A model generated the notes under the pieces. It ran no database searches, was not told the DNA's origin, and worked only from the letters and a program-made list of their open reading frames with translations. A program made the position numbers and the translations under genes. A stretch of 64,000 nt of DNA, taken from contig NC_073311.1 in assembly GCF_027595985.1 (NCBI RefSeq), forward strand, positions 47,681,463-47,745,462, written 5' to 3'. This DNA comes from Sorex araneus. Taxonomy: Eukaryota > Chordata > Mammalia > Eulipotyphla > Soricidae. This document shows positions 45,041-57,284 of the stretch, one piece after another; position 1 is the stretch's first letter; every line of letters starts with the position of its first letter.

Positions 45041-45087
<47 letters not shown>
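45041..45087. repeat. (TAG)15 trinucleotide repeat
   Basis: Uninterrupted TAG/AGT triplets, followed by TAATA. Confidence 0.96.
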
Positions 45088-45234
45088 ATATTTGTAACAC
45101 TGCAGCTAATGTAGCATAGTTGTGTACAAAGTTTGTGTCTGTCTCTGTCACGGCACTAGCTCTGTGAAGTTGTCTGACCGAAGTCCTGGGACAAGCTCAG
45201 CCCCTACCGTGTCAGTGCAATGAATGAGGGGCTG

Positions 45235-45310
45235 AGTTCTTAGCATGGAACTGAGTTGCTGTGTGACCTCTCTTGACCTCAGTTCTCTCATCTGTAATAT
45301 GAAAGACAGG
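45235..45310 (+). mobile_element. MIR fragment
   Basis: GAGTTGCTGTGTGACCTCTC, TTGACCTCAGTTCTCTCATC and tgtaatatgaaagacagg match the MIR core. Confidence 0.7.
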
Positions 45311-45894
45311 ACAGTCAGTGAGGCCCCGGCAGGAATGGCTCATGGTCCAATGAGGCCAGGAAGAAGGTTCGCTAGAGCTACCCTAATTTCAGAAACTTCC
45401 TTCAGGGGCATGTTTTGGTAACTCACACGCACTAAGCCAGTTCACCCTGGCCTGAAAAAGCTCAGCAGATGGGAACAGAGATTTGTGGGGCGCTGTGTCC
45501 TCTTCCCCCCCATGAGGTTCAGAGGAAGGCTGGCAGGGCCAGACCCACGGGCAGCACTCGGGTATGGAGAGAGACGCCTTTCATAGGGAGACGGTTTGCA
45601 CTCCTGACTGGGCCACCTCTCACCCCTTGCTCAAGTAGCTGCCCATTCAGGAAGGGTCAGGGATAAAGGGCTCATTCTTCCCTCTCCATGGGCAGGAAAG
45701 TCAGCCCTTGGTGTGGGGAGTCGCTTCTCAAAATAGAACTTCCTAATATGGTTCCAAAGAGGCCCAGCGTCCATCGCAACTGAGGACGGCCTTACACCAT
45801 AGCTATTTGACAGAACCACTGACCATGCATATATATGCACGCAAAGACACCATGTACAGGCACCCCCCTCCCAGCAATCCCACCTCCCGTGGCA

Positions 45895-45942
45895 ACACAC
45901 ACACACACACACACACACAATCTCTCTCACACACACACACCA
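45895..45942. repeat. (CA)n with CT interruption
   Basis: CA run at 45896-45919, ATCTCTCTC, then a second CA run. Confidence 0.9.
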
Positions 45943-46944
45943 CCTCTCAAGAGGTGTGAGCTGGTGGTTGACAAATACATCAGTAGCAACAATGTGTGAT
46001 TTGCCCCATAACACAGTCACTTCCTGTTGTGTGCCCTCAACAAAAAGCGCCTTTATCCTGTGCAGAGCTCTCTGGACCCCCGGGTTTGTGCCCGGCCTGC
46101 CCAAAGGGCCCCCGCACGAACCCGGATGTGAAGTGTGAGAGGTGAGGCGGGTGCCACAGGCCAGCCTGGGCTCTCCCGCCAGACTAAATAGAAGCTTCAT
46201 TGGTGGCGTTCACCACCAGGCCCAGGCAGCAGGCCTGTGGGCCGCTCGTCTTTCAATGGGCTCTTCACCACGGGAAAACGCGTGCCTGACTCATTTGCAA
46301 TTAGCTGACCTAACGGCACAGAATTTTCCATGCCGGATTCTGTGGTAACAGAATTTTATTGTCACATTGGAGATATTTTGAGCCAGTCTCATTTCCAGGC
46401 AATTACTCCTTTGAGTCTGTGACACAAACCGCTGGGTTACAGCTGCATGGACGGTCCTTGACGGGGCACACAGAAGCCACACACTCTTGGTTCTGTGGCC
46501 AGGAGACGGTGACATTTCACCTACAGAAGGCAGGGCATGTGAGGGCTTGGGTCGGAACCAGCAAGACGAGGCCGGACAGAGGGCAGAACCCTGTGATCTC
46601 CAGGGCGGGAGGCGGGAGTGTTGAGATGGAGTCACGGCGATTCAGGTTCCGTGGTCTGAGTTTCCCAGGAGTGCCCTTCCTCGCCCATGCCGTTCAGTCA
46701 TGGTGGATCACCTTGAGGGGGCCAGATTGTTGGGGGGGGGACCCTGGGGGGAGTTCAACCACAGCTCTGGGGATTGGACCAGCTATTCCACATCTCGTGA
46801 TGCGACTCCGCAGGATGCCAGGGAAGTCCTGGAGGAAGGAAGCGGTGGGGTCACAGTGGGTAAAGTCAGGAAACGTCTTGGGTTCCAGTTTTCTCCCCTG
46901 TACTGGAAGCTGGGATCCCTAAGGTTCTTTCTGATGTTACGGTC

Positions 46945-47055
46945 CCAGCGTTGGTTCACCCAGTAGCTGTTCACTGCCCACTGGGTGCCAGGCATGATTC
47001 CAGAGGTTGAGTATATGGTGCTAAGCAGGAATATAAGCTGGTGGAAGGAGACCGC
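46945..47055 (+). mobile_element. Ancient L2-type repeat fragment
   Basis: GTTCACTGCCCACTGGGTGC, CAGGCATGATTCCAGAGGTT and gagtatatggtgctaagcag match the same ancient repeat as at 33240. Confidence 0.5.
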
Positions 47056-48744
47056 TGCCACGTGGGGATGGGAAGCTCTTAAGGTTCAGAGTGGGGACCG
47101 TTATCGGACTCCTGGCAATGAGGCATCCAGAAAGGGCTCTCCCCTGAGGGAATAGTTGAACTGAGACCTGAGAAGGGCAGACACGCAAGAAGGTGGAGGA
47201 CTCAGGCTGTATTGTTCTCGACAGAGGAAAGAGGTGGGAGGGGAGTCCCTGAGTGAGACAGGAACCATCTGGGCAGGCTGGGGCACCAGTGTGGAGAGCT
47301 CAGTGCCACAAAGAGCACTGTGAGCTGAGGTGACACCTGTCCTGGGAGTTGACAGAGTAGCAGGAGAGAGAAAATAACAAAGACCACTTGGGTACGACTC
47401 TTTCTTGAGCTGGCCTGTTTCACAGAGCTGGGATCTCCCTTCATGGACAAGATCCAATTGACCTGGTCTCTGTGGCGAATCCCACAGCGTGGGCCTGTTC
47501 GACGTTCCGGGCCGAGGCCTGAGGGCCCTCCCGGGCTGCCTGTGCGGGCACTGCAGAGCACATAGGCATCTTTTGTGTTTTTTCATGTTCTGAGTTGGGT
47601 CTCCCGAGAGCCTGCAGTCTCCCTGGCAACGGCCCTTGGTGTTTTCTCCCTTGCTTCTCAGACACCGTGGCCACCTCTCCAAGGTGAAGTTGCCTGCTCT
47701 GTTGACACTGGGGTGGCTACACGGTGCATTGTGCCTCGGCCTCTCCTGTGTGGGAGAACTCTGTCACGACTGGAAGCCAGAGCCCTCTTCAGACCTGGAC
47801 CCCCGAAGAGCTGCTTCTCTTGCAGTGTTTCAAGTCTAACAAACACCCTTCCCGGGCTCCCCTGGGCTCCCCCTCAGAGAGGCAGAAGTGTTCTCTTCGG
47901 TCTCCTAGACTACAGCAGCCATTGTTGTCATTGCCCCTTCTCCGGCTGTCTAGGCTTCAGCCGGTCTGTCTCCCTCACAGGAGGCAGCCACCCACCTAAT
48001 CCCTCAGGGGCTCCATTTTCCAACTGTCAGGAAGACAGCTGGGGAGCAGCAGAATTCAGGCTCACACTCTCTCACCCGGGCTCACTGTCCAGGCGGTCCC
48101 TGACGGGCTCCTGTTCCTCCATGAGCGACTCTGCCTTTTGCACAGCAAGGGAGGACTGGCTGGCACCCAGGGGCCACACGGGGAGCCCACATCTCCTCCC
48201 CACCCTCCCCTCTGTAGAAAAGGGACTTCTTTGCATAGCGGACTCAGAAACAGCAAAGAATGGCAAGGAAGAAACGCTTCACAGGAGCTTCTCTGATCAT
48301 TGATTCTTCCTAGACCGCTCTCCCGTCTTCCTGTAGCTCCTGAACACCCCGTTGTACTGGCCTCTGGAGAAGCACCGCTTCCCTCCCCTCTCAGCCGGCT
48401 TCTCTTGATGCCTTCATCCACCCTCACCCTGGCCAAAAAAACCTACCATTTCCTACCTGTGAATCTCCTAGGACCTCAGTGAATGTAAACCAAAAAGAGA
48501 TGTTCTCTAAGTGATCGGCACTAATAATAACCTTAGAAGCTGTTGACTTGCTTCCTCCTCAAAAGCCTGCTTTGAAACTGCAGTTCATAATTGAATTCAA
48601 CTGTAAAATGCTATTTTTAATCATGTCATTGTGTTTTACTTGGCAGTGTTCTCTTGGATTGATGGAGTGGGACCTATCACATCTCCATAACCCATGATAA
48701 AACTCACAGCCATCCATCCAGTCATCCATAGCTATCTGGACGAG

Positions 48745-48748
<4 letters not shown>

Positions 48749-48803
<55 letters not shown>
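48749..48803. repeat. (CA)27 microsatellite
   Basis: Uninterrupted CA run. Confidence 0.96.
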
Positions 48804-48806
<3 letters not shown>

Positions 48807-49051
48807 CCACTTTATTCCCATGGGGCTATTCCTTCTTTTGGATTTGACTTCCCAAAACATTCTCGATTAAGAGCATGAAGTCCTCATGCCTTGCTGGTAC
48901 ATCAGCCAACTCCGCCTATGACACCCTTTCCATATCCTCTGTTGATAACTTCCTAGACCACGGACTTTTAGAAATGTATTGATTCTTTCCCATTAAGTTT
49001 CAGTGGTAGCACCTTAAGAGATTTAACTTGAAACAGATTGGGAACATGACT

Positions 49052-49054
<3 letters not shown>

Positions 49055-49104
<50 letters not shown>
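49055..49104. repeat. (TG)25 microsatellite close to the last RFX4 acceptor
   Basis: A pure TG run on the transcribed sense strand ends 51 bases before the terminal coding exon. The intervening sequence has candidate branch sites (gctaact, tttaact) and a short pyrimidine tract. Confidence 0.96.
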
Positions 49105-49108
<4 letters not shown>

Positions 49109-49155
49109 ACTTCAAGCTAACTTTAACTTTATGGAATTTCTTTCCCTTTGACAAG

Positions 49156-49428
49156 TACCCTTTTAATAGCCCCACTTCCCGGATGGAACCTTGCTTGATG
49201 AGCAGTACTCCCAGACTGCATCCTACCCCTGTCACCCCCCGCTGGCCAGAGGTGCCCACAGCCAACGCGTGCTACACAAGCCCGTCTGTGCACTCCACGA
49301 GGTACGGAAACTCTAGTGACATGTACACCCCCTTGACCACGCGCAGGAATTCTGAGTACGAGCACATGCAACACTTCCCTGGCTTTGCTTACATCAATGG
49401 AGAGGCCCCCACAGGATGGGCTAAGTGA
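49156..49428 (+). CDS. RFX4: RFX4 terminal coding exon, C-terminus and stop
   Basis: It starts after ccctttgacaag, an AAG rather than CAG acceptor, and reads [80 protein letters not shown] and [10 protein letters not shown], with the stop tga at 49426-49428. That is 90 residues. The end …[13 protein letters not shown] is diagnostic for the long RFX4 forms; shrew has P where human has S, as I recall. The segment is polar and Ser/Thr/Pro/Tyr-rich and is expected to be disordered. No domain beyond the RFX4 C-terminal region can be named. Confidence 0.97.
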   Translation, partial: YPFNSPTSRMEPCLMSSTPRLHPTPVTPRWPEVPTANACYTSPSVHSTRYGNSSDMYTPLTTRRNSEYEHMQHFPGFAYINGEAPTGWAK

Positions 49429-50416
49429 CTGCTATCATAGGAATCCATATTTAATATTAATAATTATTAATAATAATAATAAACCCAACAGCTACCCCTC
49501 TCCCCCGAAGACTTTGTCTCTCTACATCGTAACTTGTGGACTATTTCTAGGTGTCCAGTTTCCTAATGAATGCGAGGCTGGGATTCAGTGTGGGTTGAGT
49601 AAACGTTAGTTCAGAAACAGGACTCTCAAAGTCTGCAAGATCGGGTTCCTGGAACCCAGCCGGACGTGGCTGTTGGATAGAGCACCATCTCTGCCAGGCC
49701 AGTCTGTGCCTTTTTCCTCAGTTCTGTGGATTTGCTTTGTGTTGGCAACCACTCCCAGTAAGTTACTTCTTTTCCTGTTGACAAAAGCTCTTTTAGTCTT
49801 GAAGGATGGATACTAGAGATGGAATCTGGTGTTGTGTTCTTGGATAGGCACATAATTTGCCAAGAGCACTCACCTTGCCATCTGTCATCTCACCGTACAA
49901 TGAACAGCTCTCAGCCGTGCCATGCATTCCTTCTTCCTGGTGATGTCATTGCTAGTTCCCAGAGCACCAGGGCAAAATGTGAGTATACGGAAACTCCAGA
50001 TTCCCTGTTCACACTCAAGTCTATCACAGTCCCTGCATTGTCCTGGGGTATAAGCACTGTGTAGAGGGAAAGAGAGGCTTGTTTTGTTATGCCTTAAGTT
50101 AATGGAGGTGAGGGGACTGGTTCTTCTACATTTAAGTATATGCCCTAAGTTTGCACAATGGCCAGTGTCAGCAAAAGGCAGAAGAGAGTTGTAAAGTCAT
50201 GTGAGAATGTGGGTTTGTGGCACTGAGTATCACACTCAGCTCTGTTATATATCAACTTTGTGAAACTAAATGGGCCAAACCTTAACGTCTCAAGAACCCC
50301 GTGTGAAAGTGACTTTCATGGTTCCTTCATAAGACTATAAACATTTCCGACACTTTGATAGAAAAAAAAATTCAAAGCTGTGCCTTTGAGTCTATACTAT
50401 ACTGTGTATGTGTGGA

Positions 50417-50422
50417 AATAAA
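50417..50422 (+). terminator. RFX4: RFX4 poly(A) signal 1 (AATAAA)
   Basis: AATAAA followed at 25-35 bases by GTACTTTTGG and TTTTTTCGTAG, a T/G-rich stretch suitable for cleavage. Confidence 0.6.
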
Positions 50423-50612
50423 AATGTATTGTACTTTTGGAAATTTTTTCGTAGGCATTTTTCTGTCAGATTTGTAGTAATATGAGTTTGTTAGAGATTA
50501 ACATAGGTTTTCTTTCTGTATTATAAAATGCACCAAGCAATTATGGTGGACCTATTACCCTATGGGTAAGAAACAAATGGAAATATGACATCGGATGTTT
50601 TAGCAATTGTTC

Positions 50613-50622
50613 TGTAAATAAA
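50613..50622 (+). terminator. RFX4: RFX4 poly(A) signal 2 overlapping a Pumilio-type site
   Basis: TGTAAATAAA contains both TGTAAATA (Pumilio consensus TGTANATA) at 50613-50620 and AATAAA at 50617-50622. Confidence 0.55.
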
Positions 50623-50724
50623 AATATTTGGATCACACCCCTCAGTGTGATAATCATGTCTACAGCTAAAATGGAAATAGTTTTATCTGTACAGTTGTGC
50701 AAGAAAAGAACAGTTTCACACTCA

Positions 50725-50730
50725 AATAAA
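50725..50730 (+). terminator. RFX4: RFX4 poly(A) signal 3, probable distal end
   Basis: AATAAAAAGTATTG is followed by T-rich, G-containing sequence (ttcattttcattttgcattt) within 30-45 bases. No further AATAAA was noted in the next few hundred bases. Confidence 0.6.
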
Positions 50731-53010
50731 AAGTATTGAAATGCTCTGCTTTCTTCATTTTCATTTTGCATTTGCTGACCTCTGTAACAAACAATATCCT
50801 GAATATTGGGATGGAAGGGGGAAAATGGTCTTCTAAGGTTAGGCTTATCCAGTTTCCTGTCATCTGTCAAATATGAAGAAATCACCCATCCAGTCCTTGA
50901 ATGCCAGCTTCGCAGTGACATAGGGTTGGGGTATGTAAGGGTCCAGTGGCCAGCATACTCAGGAGGGATTTCACTTGTCTCTGCACAGTGGCCACTGCCA
51001 GTCAGCCAAGGAATAAGACTTCCAACCCTTACAGGGAATATTATTCTCTAGCACCAACATCATTAAGTGGTCCCCTGACACTTCATGCCTGATGCTTTAA
51101 TGATCACTGGGTGTAAAGTCATTTCAAGTACAGTACTTTAAAGCTAACAAACATCTGAAACACAACAATAACATTATGGATACCTAATAAGCGCAACAAA
51201 GTTCTTCTCCTGGAGCATTTTGATCCTGGAGTTGAGTATTGAGACTATAGAAAGGTCAAGGGAAAAAAAAAAAGAGTATTTTACCAGACTTCAGGAAAAC
51301 TAAGATCTATGAGAAATTCAGAGTCTCAGATTCCAAGAAATTGCAGGAGTGACTATTTTAACTAAAATGCATGATAATCTGACAACTCAATTTGCATTTT
51401 CAAAGATTTATTTTTAAAGTTAAGCTCTTACTTGCTGTTATGTAACCTTTATAACCTGCACTAACTTGAGGATTAAAATGATCTGCTGCACTTACCATCC
51501 CCTTCAACCATTTAGCAAAGTTTTTGCCAAAAGCAAGCAGAGGTTGATTTCACTTTTTGAAGGTGAATGGGTTTGGCTGTTTAGGTCCAGGCCTCTGAAT
51601 TGGCTCTTTGAGGAAAGGAAAGAAGAGGAAGAATATTTAAGATTGTCACTGAATAAAATAAATCTAATGCATCCAGACCAGTGGCTCTCTTATAGTTCAG
51701 AGCTGGTACTCCACAAACAAAAGGGTCTAAGTAGGACTTCGAGCTTAACCAAACACACCCCCAATGAGGGAATGGCCAAATTCTGTGAATTAGCATCAGT
51801 GTATAATCAGCAAAGCCCAGGCACATGAAACAGCCATGAGCTCGTTAAATGCACACCCTTCATTAGACAGGAGGCAAAGAGGGCCTAATTCTTGGAGCAG
51901 GATGCTCACTTCCAGAAGTGGCCGGGAGGGCATCTACATGCTGCATCTCCCAGCACAGCCAAGAACTGGGAGCAGCTGGTGCTGCCAAAAGGAAGCAACT
52001 TCCAGTAAAGGCAAGTGGCCCCTGCTGGTTCTTTCTAAGATCCCAGGTACCCATCTCTGGGGAGCTTGGTGGCCTGCCCCTAATTCTGGTTATTCTCAGC
52101 CTTCCACTTTCGAATTGAGAAGGATCTGCTCAGGACACAAGCACAGCTGCAGGGAGCCCAGGACTTAAGGGCACCTTCCCGGCCTCTGAGGGTTCTTAGC
52201 CCATTGTCAGAATCGGGGTGGACAGGTAGGCCCCTGGGAGTGGGGCCAGTCACTTGTCAAAGGAAGACCAGTGGGGCCTGGGCAATCACGGAGCACGCCC
52301 CTCTTTAGGACCCTTTCAGAAAAGGACTCTGGCATCTTGATAGTGACTAATGTCAGGAACAGCAGCCAGGCAGGCTCACCCATTTGGCAGCCTTGGCTGT
52401 CCTTGTCTGCAGACAAGAAAAAGAGTCTACAGAAGCCAAGTCACAGCCCGGTTCAAAAACACCTGTCATGGAGTATGCCGCCCTACGCGGGGGAAACACT
52501 GAACGGGACCTCAGAGCGGTCACCTCCCTGCCCTGGGCCTGGCGTGCGTGTCCTCTGCCTACGACATCCCGAGTTCTTGTCCGTGTGATGGAGCAGGCAT
52601 GGAGTGGCAGGTTTGAGGGCAGGGGTGTACAGCTTAAGGAAAATAGAGGGCTGGCAGCTGGGCAGGGTTTGGGGGAACCCCAAGAAGGTGACAGATGCTC
52701 CACCAACTGGTGCCACCAAGTGCAACTGACTGCGGCTCATGGCCATAACTCAGCATCCCCCTCATCCCCCTCCCCCACAAGCTGCGGCCCTTCCTCACAG
52801 CCTCATGCCCTCAGAGGACCGGCTTGGGTGACTACTCTGGGGGTGTCCATTTTCTTGTCCCTCCAGAAAGGTCTTTCACATTCGTTTCTAAGTGACCATC
52901 AAAACGGCAGAAGTCTGGAAAAGGCAAAGGGAAAAGCAGAACAAAAACTATTTGTCCCATCCTATATATCCTTTAAAGGCAGATTTGCAAGATTTAAAAG
53001 GAAGAAAAGG

Positions 53011-53095
53011 CGGGGCTGAGGATGTAGTTCAGTGGTGGCGCATCACTTGCTTTATATGGGTGAGGCCGTGAGTCTAGTCCCCACCCCCAGCGCCA
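53011..53095 (+). mobile_element. tRNA-Ala/ID-like SINE head
   Basis: GGGGCTGAGGATGTAGTTCA, then GTGGTGGCGCATCACTTGCT, then gtgaggccgtgagtctagtc, in tRNA order and spacing. It resembles the tRNA-Ala-type (ID-like) head rather than the shrew SINE head. The internal box is mutated, so it is not a functional tRNA. Confidence 0.6.
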
Positions 53096-53359
53096 GCCCC
53101 ACACGCACATGCAACAAATACTTTGAAAAGGAAAGTATAAAAACTTTTGACAGGGGAGGGGGAAAAACGGGCTCCCAAAATCTGGGGGAAAGCATTAAGT
53201 CTGAAGTATGTGAAGCATCATACCTGGGACCTAAAAAAAAAGAAAAATTAGAAAAATTAAAAGTGGCTTCAAAGTAAGGTAGAAGTGAGCTGATGTCCTG
53301 GATCTACCAAGGACCGTGTGGCAGGGGCATTTCCGCTCTAATGTTCAACTGGACATCAG

Positions 53360-53530
53360 TGGTTCTCAGCCCTTAGTTGCTTACTGGTCCCCCAGCCACT
53401 GGTGTGGGGGGATGGAGAGGCCCCACTCTCAGCAATTGATCTGTAATGAGACACAAGCAGGCCTAGTCTCTCCCCCCGCAATCCAGGTGATTCTAACACA
53501 TTCTAGCACAACCGCTCCACCTTGAAGCTC
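53360..53530 (+). mobile_element. hAT-Charlie (MER5A-like) fossil
   Basis: It begins cagtggttctcagccct, a typical terminal sequence, and has the internal reverse word aatccaggtgattctaacac. The family name is from memory. Confidence 0.5.
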
Positions 53531-56500
53531 TAAGATGCAGGGGTGGCTCTTACAGACGTCCCGGGTGTCCTGAGTGGAGGCCAGTGGTGGCTGGGAAGAG
53601 TCTCGGCTGTTGACACTCTCCCCACCGCTGACAGGCCTTTCCCGAGCTGCCACCGAGCCCACCTCCCTGCCACCCTGCCACCTGCCCTTCTAACCCGGAG
53701 CTTCTGGGCTTCGTTCCTTGGCAGCTTCCCAAGCGAAGCCAGTTCCACGCGGCCCTGGTGGTTTCCTCTCCTTCTGAGGTCAGAACCTTTTGTGCTTCAT
53801 CAACCTCCTCCCTGGAGTTCTTCCCCTAGCCCTCCTCCTCCTGCCCCTCCCTCGTGGCCCTCCTCCACTCCCACCCCCGTCACCCCCATATTTTTGCTGC
53901 CGCTGGTGTAGGTGGGACGGAAGCCGTGGGCCCCGAGAGTGGAGGGGGGGGTAAAGAAGGAGCCGTTGCTAGGAAAGGAGGGTGGGAGAACAGAGCTGGT
54001 GGGCGGGAAAAATGGGGCTCCCCGGCTTTATGCCTCCTCCTGTCATCATCGGTGCCTCAAGAGCAAAAGCCAGTTGTTTAAGGACTATTATGAAATATAA
54101 TGAGGCCTGACCGTGACAGGAGGGGCGCGAGCGGCAGCCGCAGAGACAGCTGTGGTGTTTCTAAGAGTCTTTTATGAGACTTGGTATTTATAAGCATCTC
54201 CCCATCGGGAGGGAAAAGTCACTGGTGGTGAGGGGGGAGGGGAGGAAGTGGAGAGGAAATGCTCCAGGACTTGCCACCCTTACCCCGATGGGGGATGGTC
54301 CCCTACATGTGGGGGCCCCTGTTCAGTCTGTCACAAACTGCAACTGCGGAATCTTCTAGAGCACCTGGGAGCCCATGGGGGTAACTGGGAGCTGCCACAG
54401 GCGCTCCTCATTCCACCCACCATGCTCTGATCCCCCAGGTGTGTGTGTGTGGGGGGGCTGCTCTGCACCAGGCCCCCACCTGGAGGCATTACCTCCCCCC
54501 TCCCCTAGGCACCCTGCAATGCCAGCCGGCCTGGCCATTCTGTTTACAGGTGAGGAAGGAGGCTCCGGGCAGTCTAGAGCCTCGCCAGAAGCCGCAGGAA
54601 GTGCCGAGTGGGGACCAGCACAGCGGACTGCCCCCATCTCTGCCTGCGCACACCATTCTTCCTTTCGCCTATTGTTCCCACCCTTGCCCCCCATTCCTCC
54701 CCCCTAAGCAGCTTTGCAGTTTCTAAATCAACCTTGACCCTGGCAAAAAAAAAAAAAGTGGCTCAGGAGTTCTGAGAGACGCGTGCACGCCTGCGAGGGC
54801 GGTTTCTAAGTTGGGCACAAATCAGTACTCCCCTCACCCCAGCCGAGGGGCCATGCTGCTCCCTGTTCGTTGACAGCAGCGGGTCCTTCCTGATCTCATT
54901 TCCCAGGGTGCCTAGACAGTATCGGACGGAGATTTGGTGGTTCTATAGGAAAAGGAACCCCCCCAAAATCACTAGTAAGGCAAGAAACCAAACCAGGTCA
55001 CAGGAGGATTCTGATGAGCAGGTGGGGGGTCTGGGGGTAGCTCTGCAGGAGAGCAGTCTGGAGCCCAGAGTTCACTAAATGAAATAATTGGGGGGCTACG
55101 GGGAGGGGCAGGGCCCGGCCACCTCTTACTGTTCAGGTCACTACCCTTTGACAGCGATGGCCTCTGACCTCAGGCACCTTACAATTCTGTTTTGACTGAC
55201 CCCGAAATCCATGAAATTCAGATGTAGGCACTGTCCAAAAGTTAGGATAAAGCTGACTAAGATGGGAAAAGCTCCTGGATGTGCCCCCAGCTGAAAAGAG
55301 CTGGCAGTTCTTTGGCAGTTGATTCTGTCCTCCTTTCAGGAAGATGCTAATCCCTCATAGGCCAGCAGAGGGGAAGACTAGAATGTGTTGATGGTGAATG
55401 GCAATAATCCTCTGTCTGTGGCCACCTCTTCCCAGGGTGGAGCCTTAAGAGTTTAATCAAATGTTGATAAGTAAATTAATACTTGACCACACTCGGGAGG
55501 TAAAAAAGGAGGATGGTGGGAAGAAGGGCTGCGAGAATGGATTTCCTCCAACATGGAAGTCTCTGGCACTTAATTGCAAAGACACTGAAACGAAGTGTGT
55601 TGTACGTAGGGTGTTTTAGACTCTTGTACACACAGGAGAGTCACTTTCCACCAAATGTCTTTTGTGAAAGTGTATTATTACCGCTAAGGCCATTACTGTC
55701 AAGGTTTAAAGCTTCTAGTGGCATATTGGAATTAATTTTCTGTTCTGGCAAGTAGCAGAAGCAGCTGCAACAACACATGCATTGGTGTGGCAAGCACATG
55801 ACCTTCATCCCTGAACTTCACCAAATCATCCTGAGGAAAGGTTGCATTTTTCATGCTGCTCCATGGCAGGTTTGCCATGCTGGCCACTTTGACAGTAATC
55901 TCTTTAAAACCGTACAATGTCCCACAAAGGTGGTGTGCTCATGGGAGTTGAGAAAAATCAATACTCAAAGAGGCATGCTGACTTATCCTTGAACACTTAA
56001 GGCAGAGTTCAAATTCAAATTTGGCTCTTTCAGGTTCTCCCACTGGATTAAAAAAAAGGTTGCCAAAGAGTTTTAAGGAATTTGTCTAATGGTCTGCTTT
56101 GGAGACTCACACAGTGAGTCAGGACTAAAACCAGGTTTTCAATTCCCAGTCCAGGTTCTTTTGCCACATTACAGCATGCCACCCAAAGTGCTGGGTTTTC
56201 CCCAGAGGTGTGGGGATGGGATTCCAAGCCAGCCAGATGCAAATAAGTCTGACTCACATTCCAGCTCTTGGATAAAAAAAAAAATAATTTAAAAAAACTC
56301 CAAAAGGGTAGAGGCCATTTATGTGCTAAGTTTGAGAGTCTTACTGTCAATAGTCAATATTCAGCAAATGTAATAGGCACATTTGCCATGGACTAACAGC
56401 CACTGGATTTTACATGGAACGAGTGTCCAAAGGCTGGATCAAGCCATGCATTTTTAAAAGCTTGAGTTTTTAAAAGTCCTTGAAGTCATCTAGTCTAATG

Positions 56501-57284
56501 CTAATTTTATGTGAGGTCAGAAAACTTGAAATAAGTACAAGGATTGGATGTTGGCTTTTGCCTGATTCTGTTCGCTTTATGGGATCTGGCATGTGCTGGA
56601 ATACTTTGTTTTCAGAACTGTAACACATTGAGAGCTGAAATTAGATTGGCTGGTTAGAGCATCATTACCATTAGTTATGAAATGCCTCTCAGATTTAACT
56701 TTCCCCTAGCCCGCTGACAAAGTGACTTCAGTGATCTTCATCGCTAGCTTTCAAATTCACAAAATTGGGAGCAGTTTTCAATCACTGTCTTAATAATTTA
56801 GCCTCCTAAACTCCCCTTCCATTCATGCTGCCCACTTCCATCTAGGAACCAACCCTCTGAGATCTCCTCTTTTCTCTCTTAATGGTCCACTTCCTCCAAG
56901 AAGTCTTCTCAAGATACTGTATTTTTACCATCAGTGTTTGTCTTACTTTGGCTTTCACAGAAATTCAGTTTGTTCTACCCTATCAGCAGAAAAAATTCGT
57001 TTACTGTCAGACTGTTTCTTATATCCCTGAAGGACAGGATCAATAATTTTCATTTTTTTTTATGGCATCTCAGACAACGCTATACACCAGTAAGCACCAA
57101 ATCTTTGTTACATGGAAAAAAAAACACCCAAAACATGTTAAATAACTTTACAGCTGAAAGGGAAACTTCACTCTTGATAGACAATGCAATTAAAATAACT
57201 TTCATCTTGCTAGTTGTTTCTCAAGGTTGAGTCACGTGCATGAGTTTGGCAGTCTGACAAAAAACAAGTTCAGTGGTGGTTCTA

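Larger units (their letters stand above)
40589..49155 (+). other. RFX4: RFX4 intron (8.6 kb)
   Basis: It contains one SINE (42919-43133), microsatellites at 41629, 45041, 45895, 48749 and 49055, MIR/L2 remnants, and long unique stretches (43140-44860, 46000-46940, 47060-48740) without recognisable genes. Long frames such as 40724-41755 and 47575-48303 are not supported by any family. Confidence 0.82.
1..50745 (+). other. RFX4: RFX4 gene, 3' portion (transcription unit span within window)
   Basis: Nine exons on the + strand join in a single frame to encode about 423 residues that I recognise as the C-terminal part of Regulatory Factor X4, a winged-helix transcription factor. The frame closes across every junction, all introns are GT-AG, and the joined length equals the human 735-residue form from about residue 313 onward. 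The start codon, activation/DNA-binding domain and first part of the dimerisation region lie to the left of the window. RFX4 acts in the nucleus on X-box promoters and is known for roles in dorsal midline brain patterning, ciliogenesis and a testis isoform. The right border is an estimate from the last AATAAA at 50725-50730. Confidence 0.96.
49429..50745 (+). other. RFX4: RFX4 3' untranslated region (3' end estimated)
   Basis: About 1.3 kb follows the stop codon. It starts with an AT-rich segment (TTAATATTAATAATTATTAA) that also contains an AATAAA near 49478. The last third becomes AT-rich and carries three further AATAAA signals. No repeat insertion interrupts it. The end is inferred from the last signal, not seen directly. 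Confidence 0.75.

Noticed and set aside
47575..48303. 242-residue forward frame in RFX4 intron
   Set aside because: No domain, and composition resembles random GC-rich sequence.
50090..50096. miR-124-type seed match (TGCCTTA) in the RFX4 3' UTR
   Set aside because: A seven-base match is expected by chance in a 1.3-kb UTR; not claimed without conservation.
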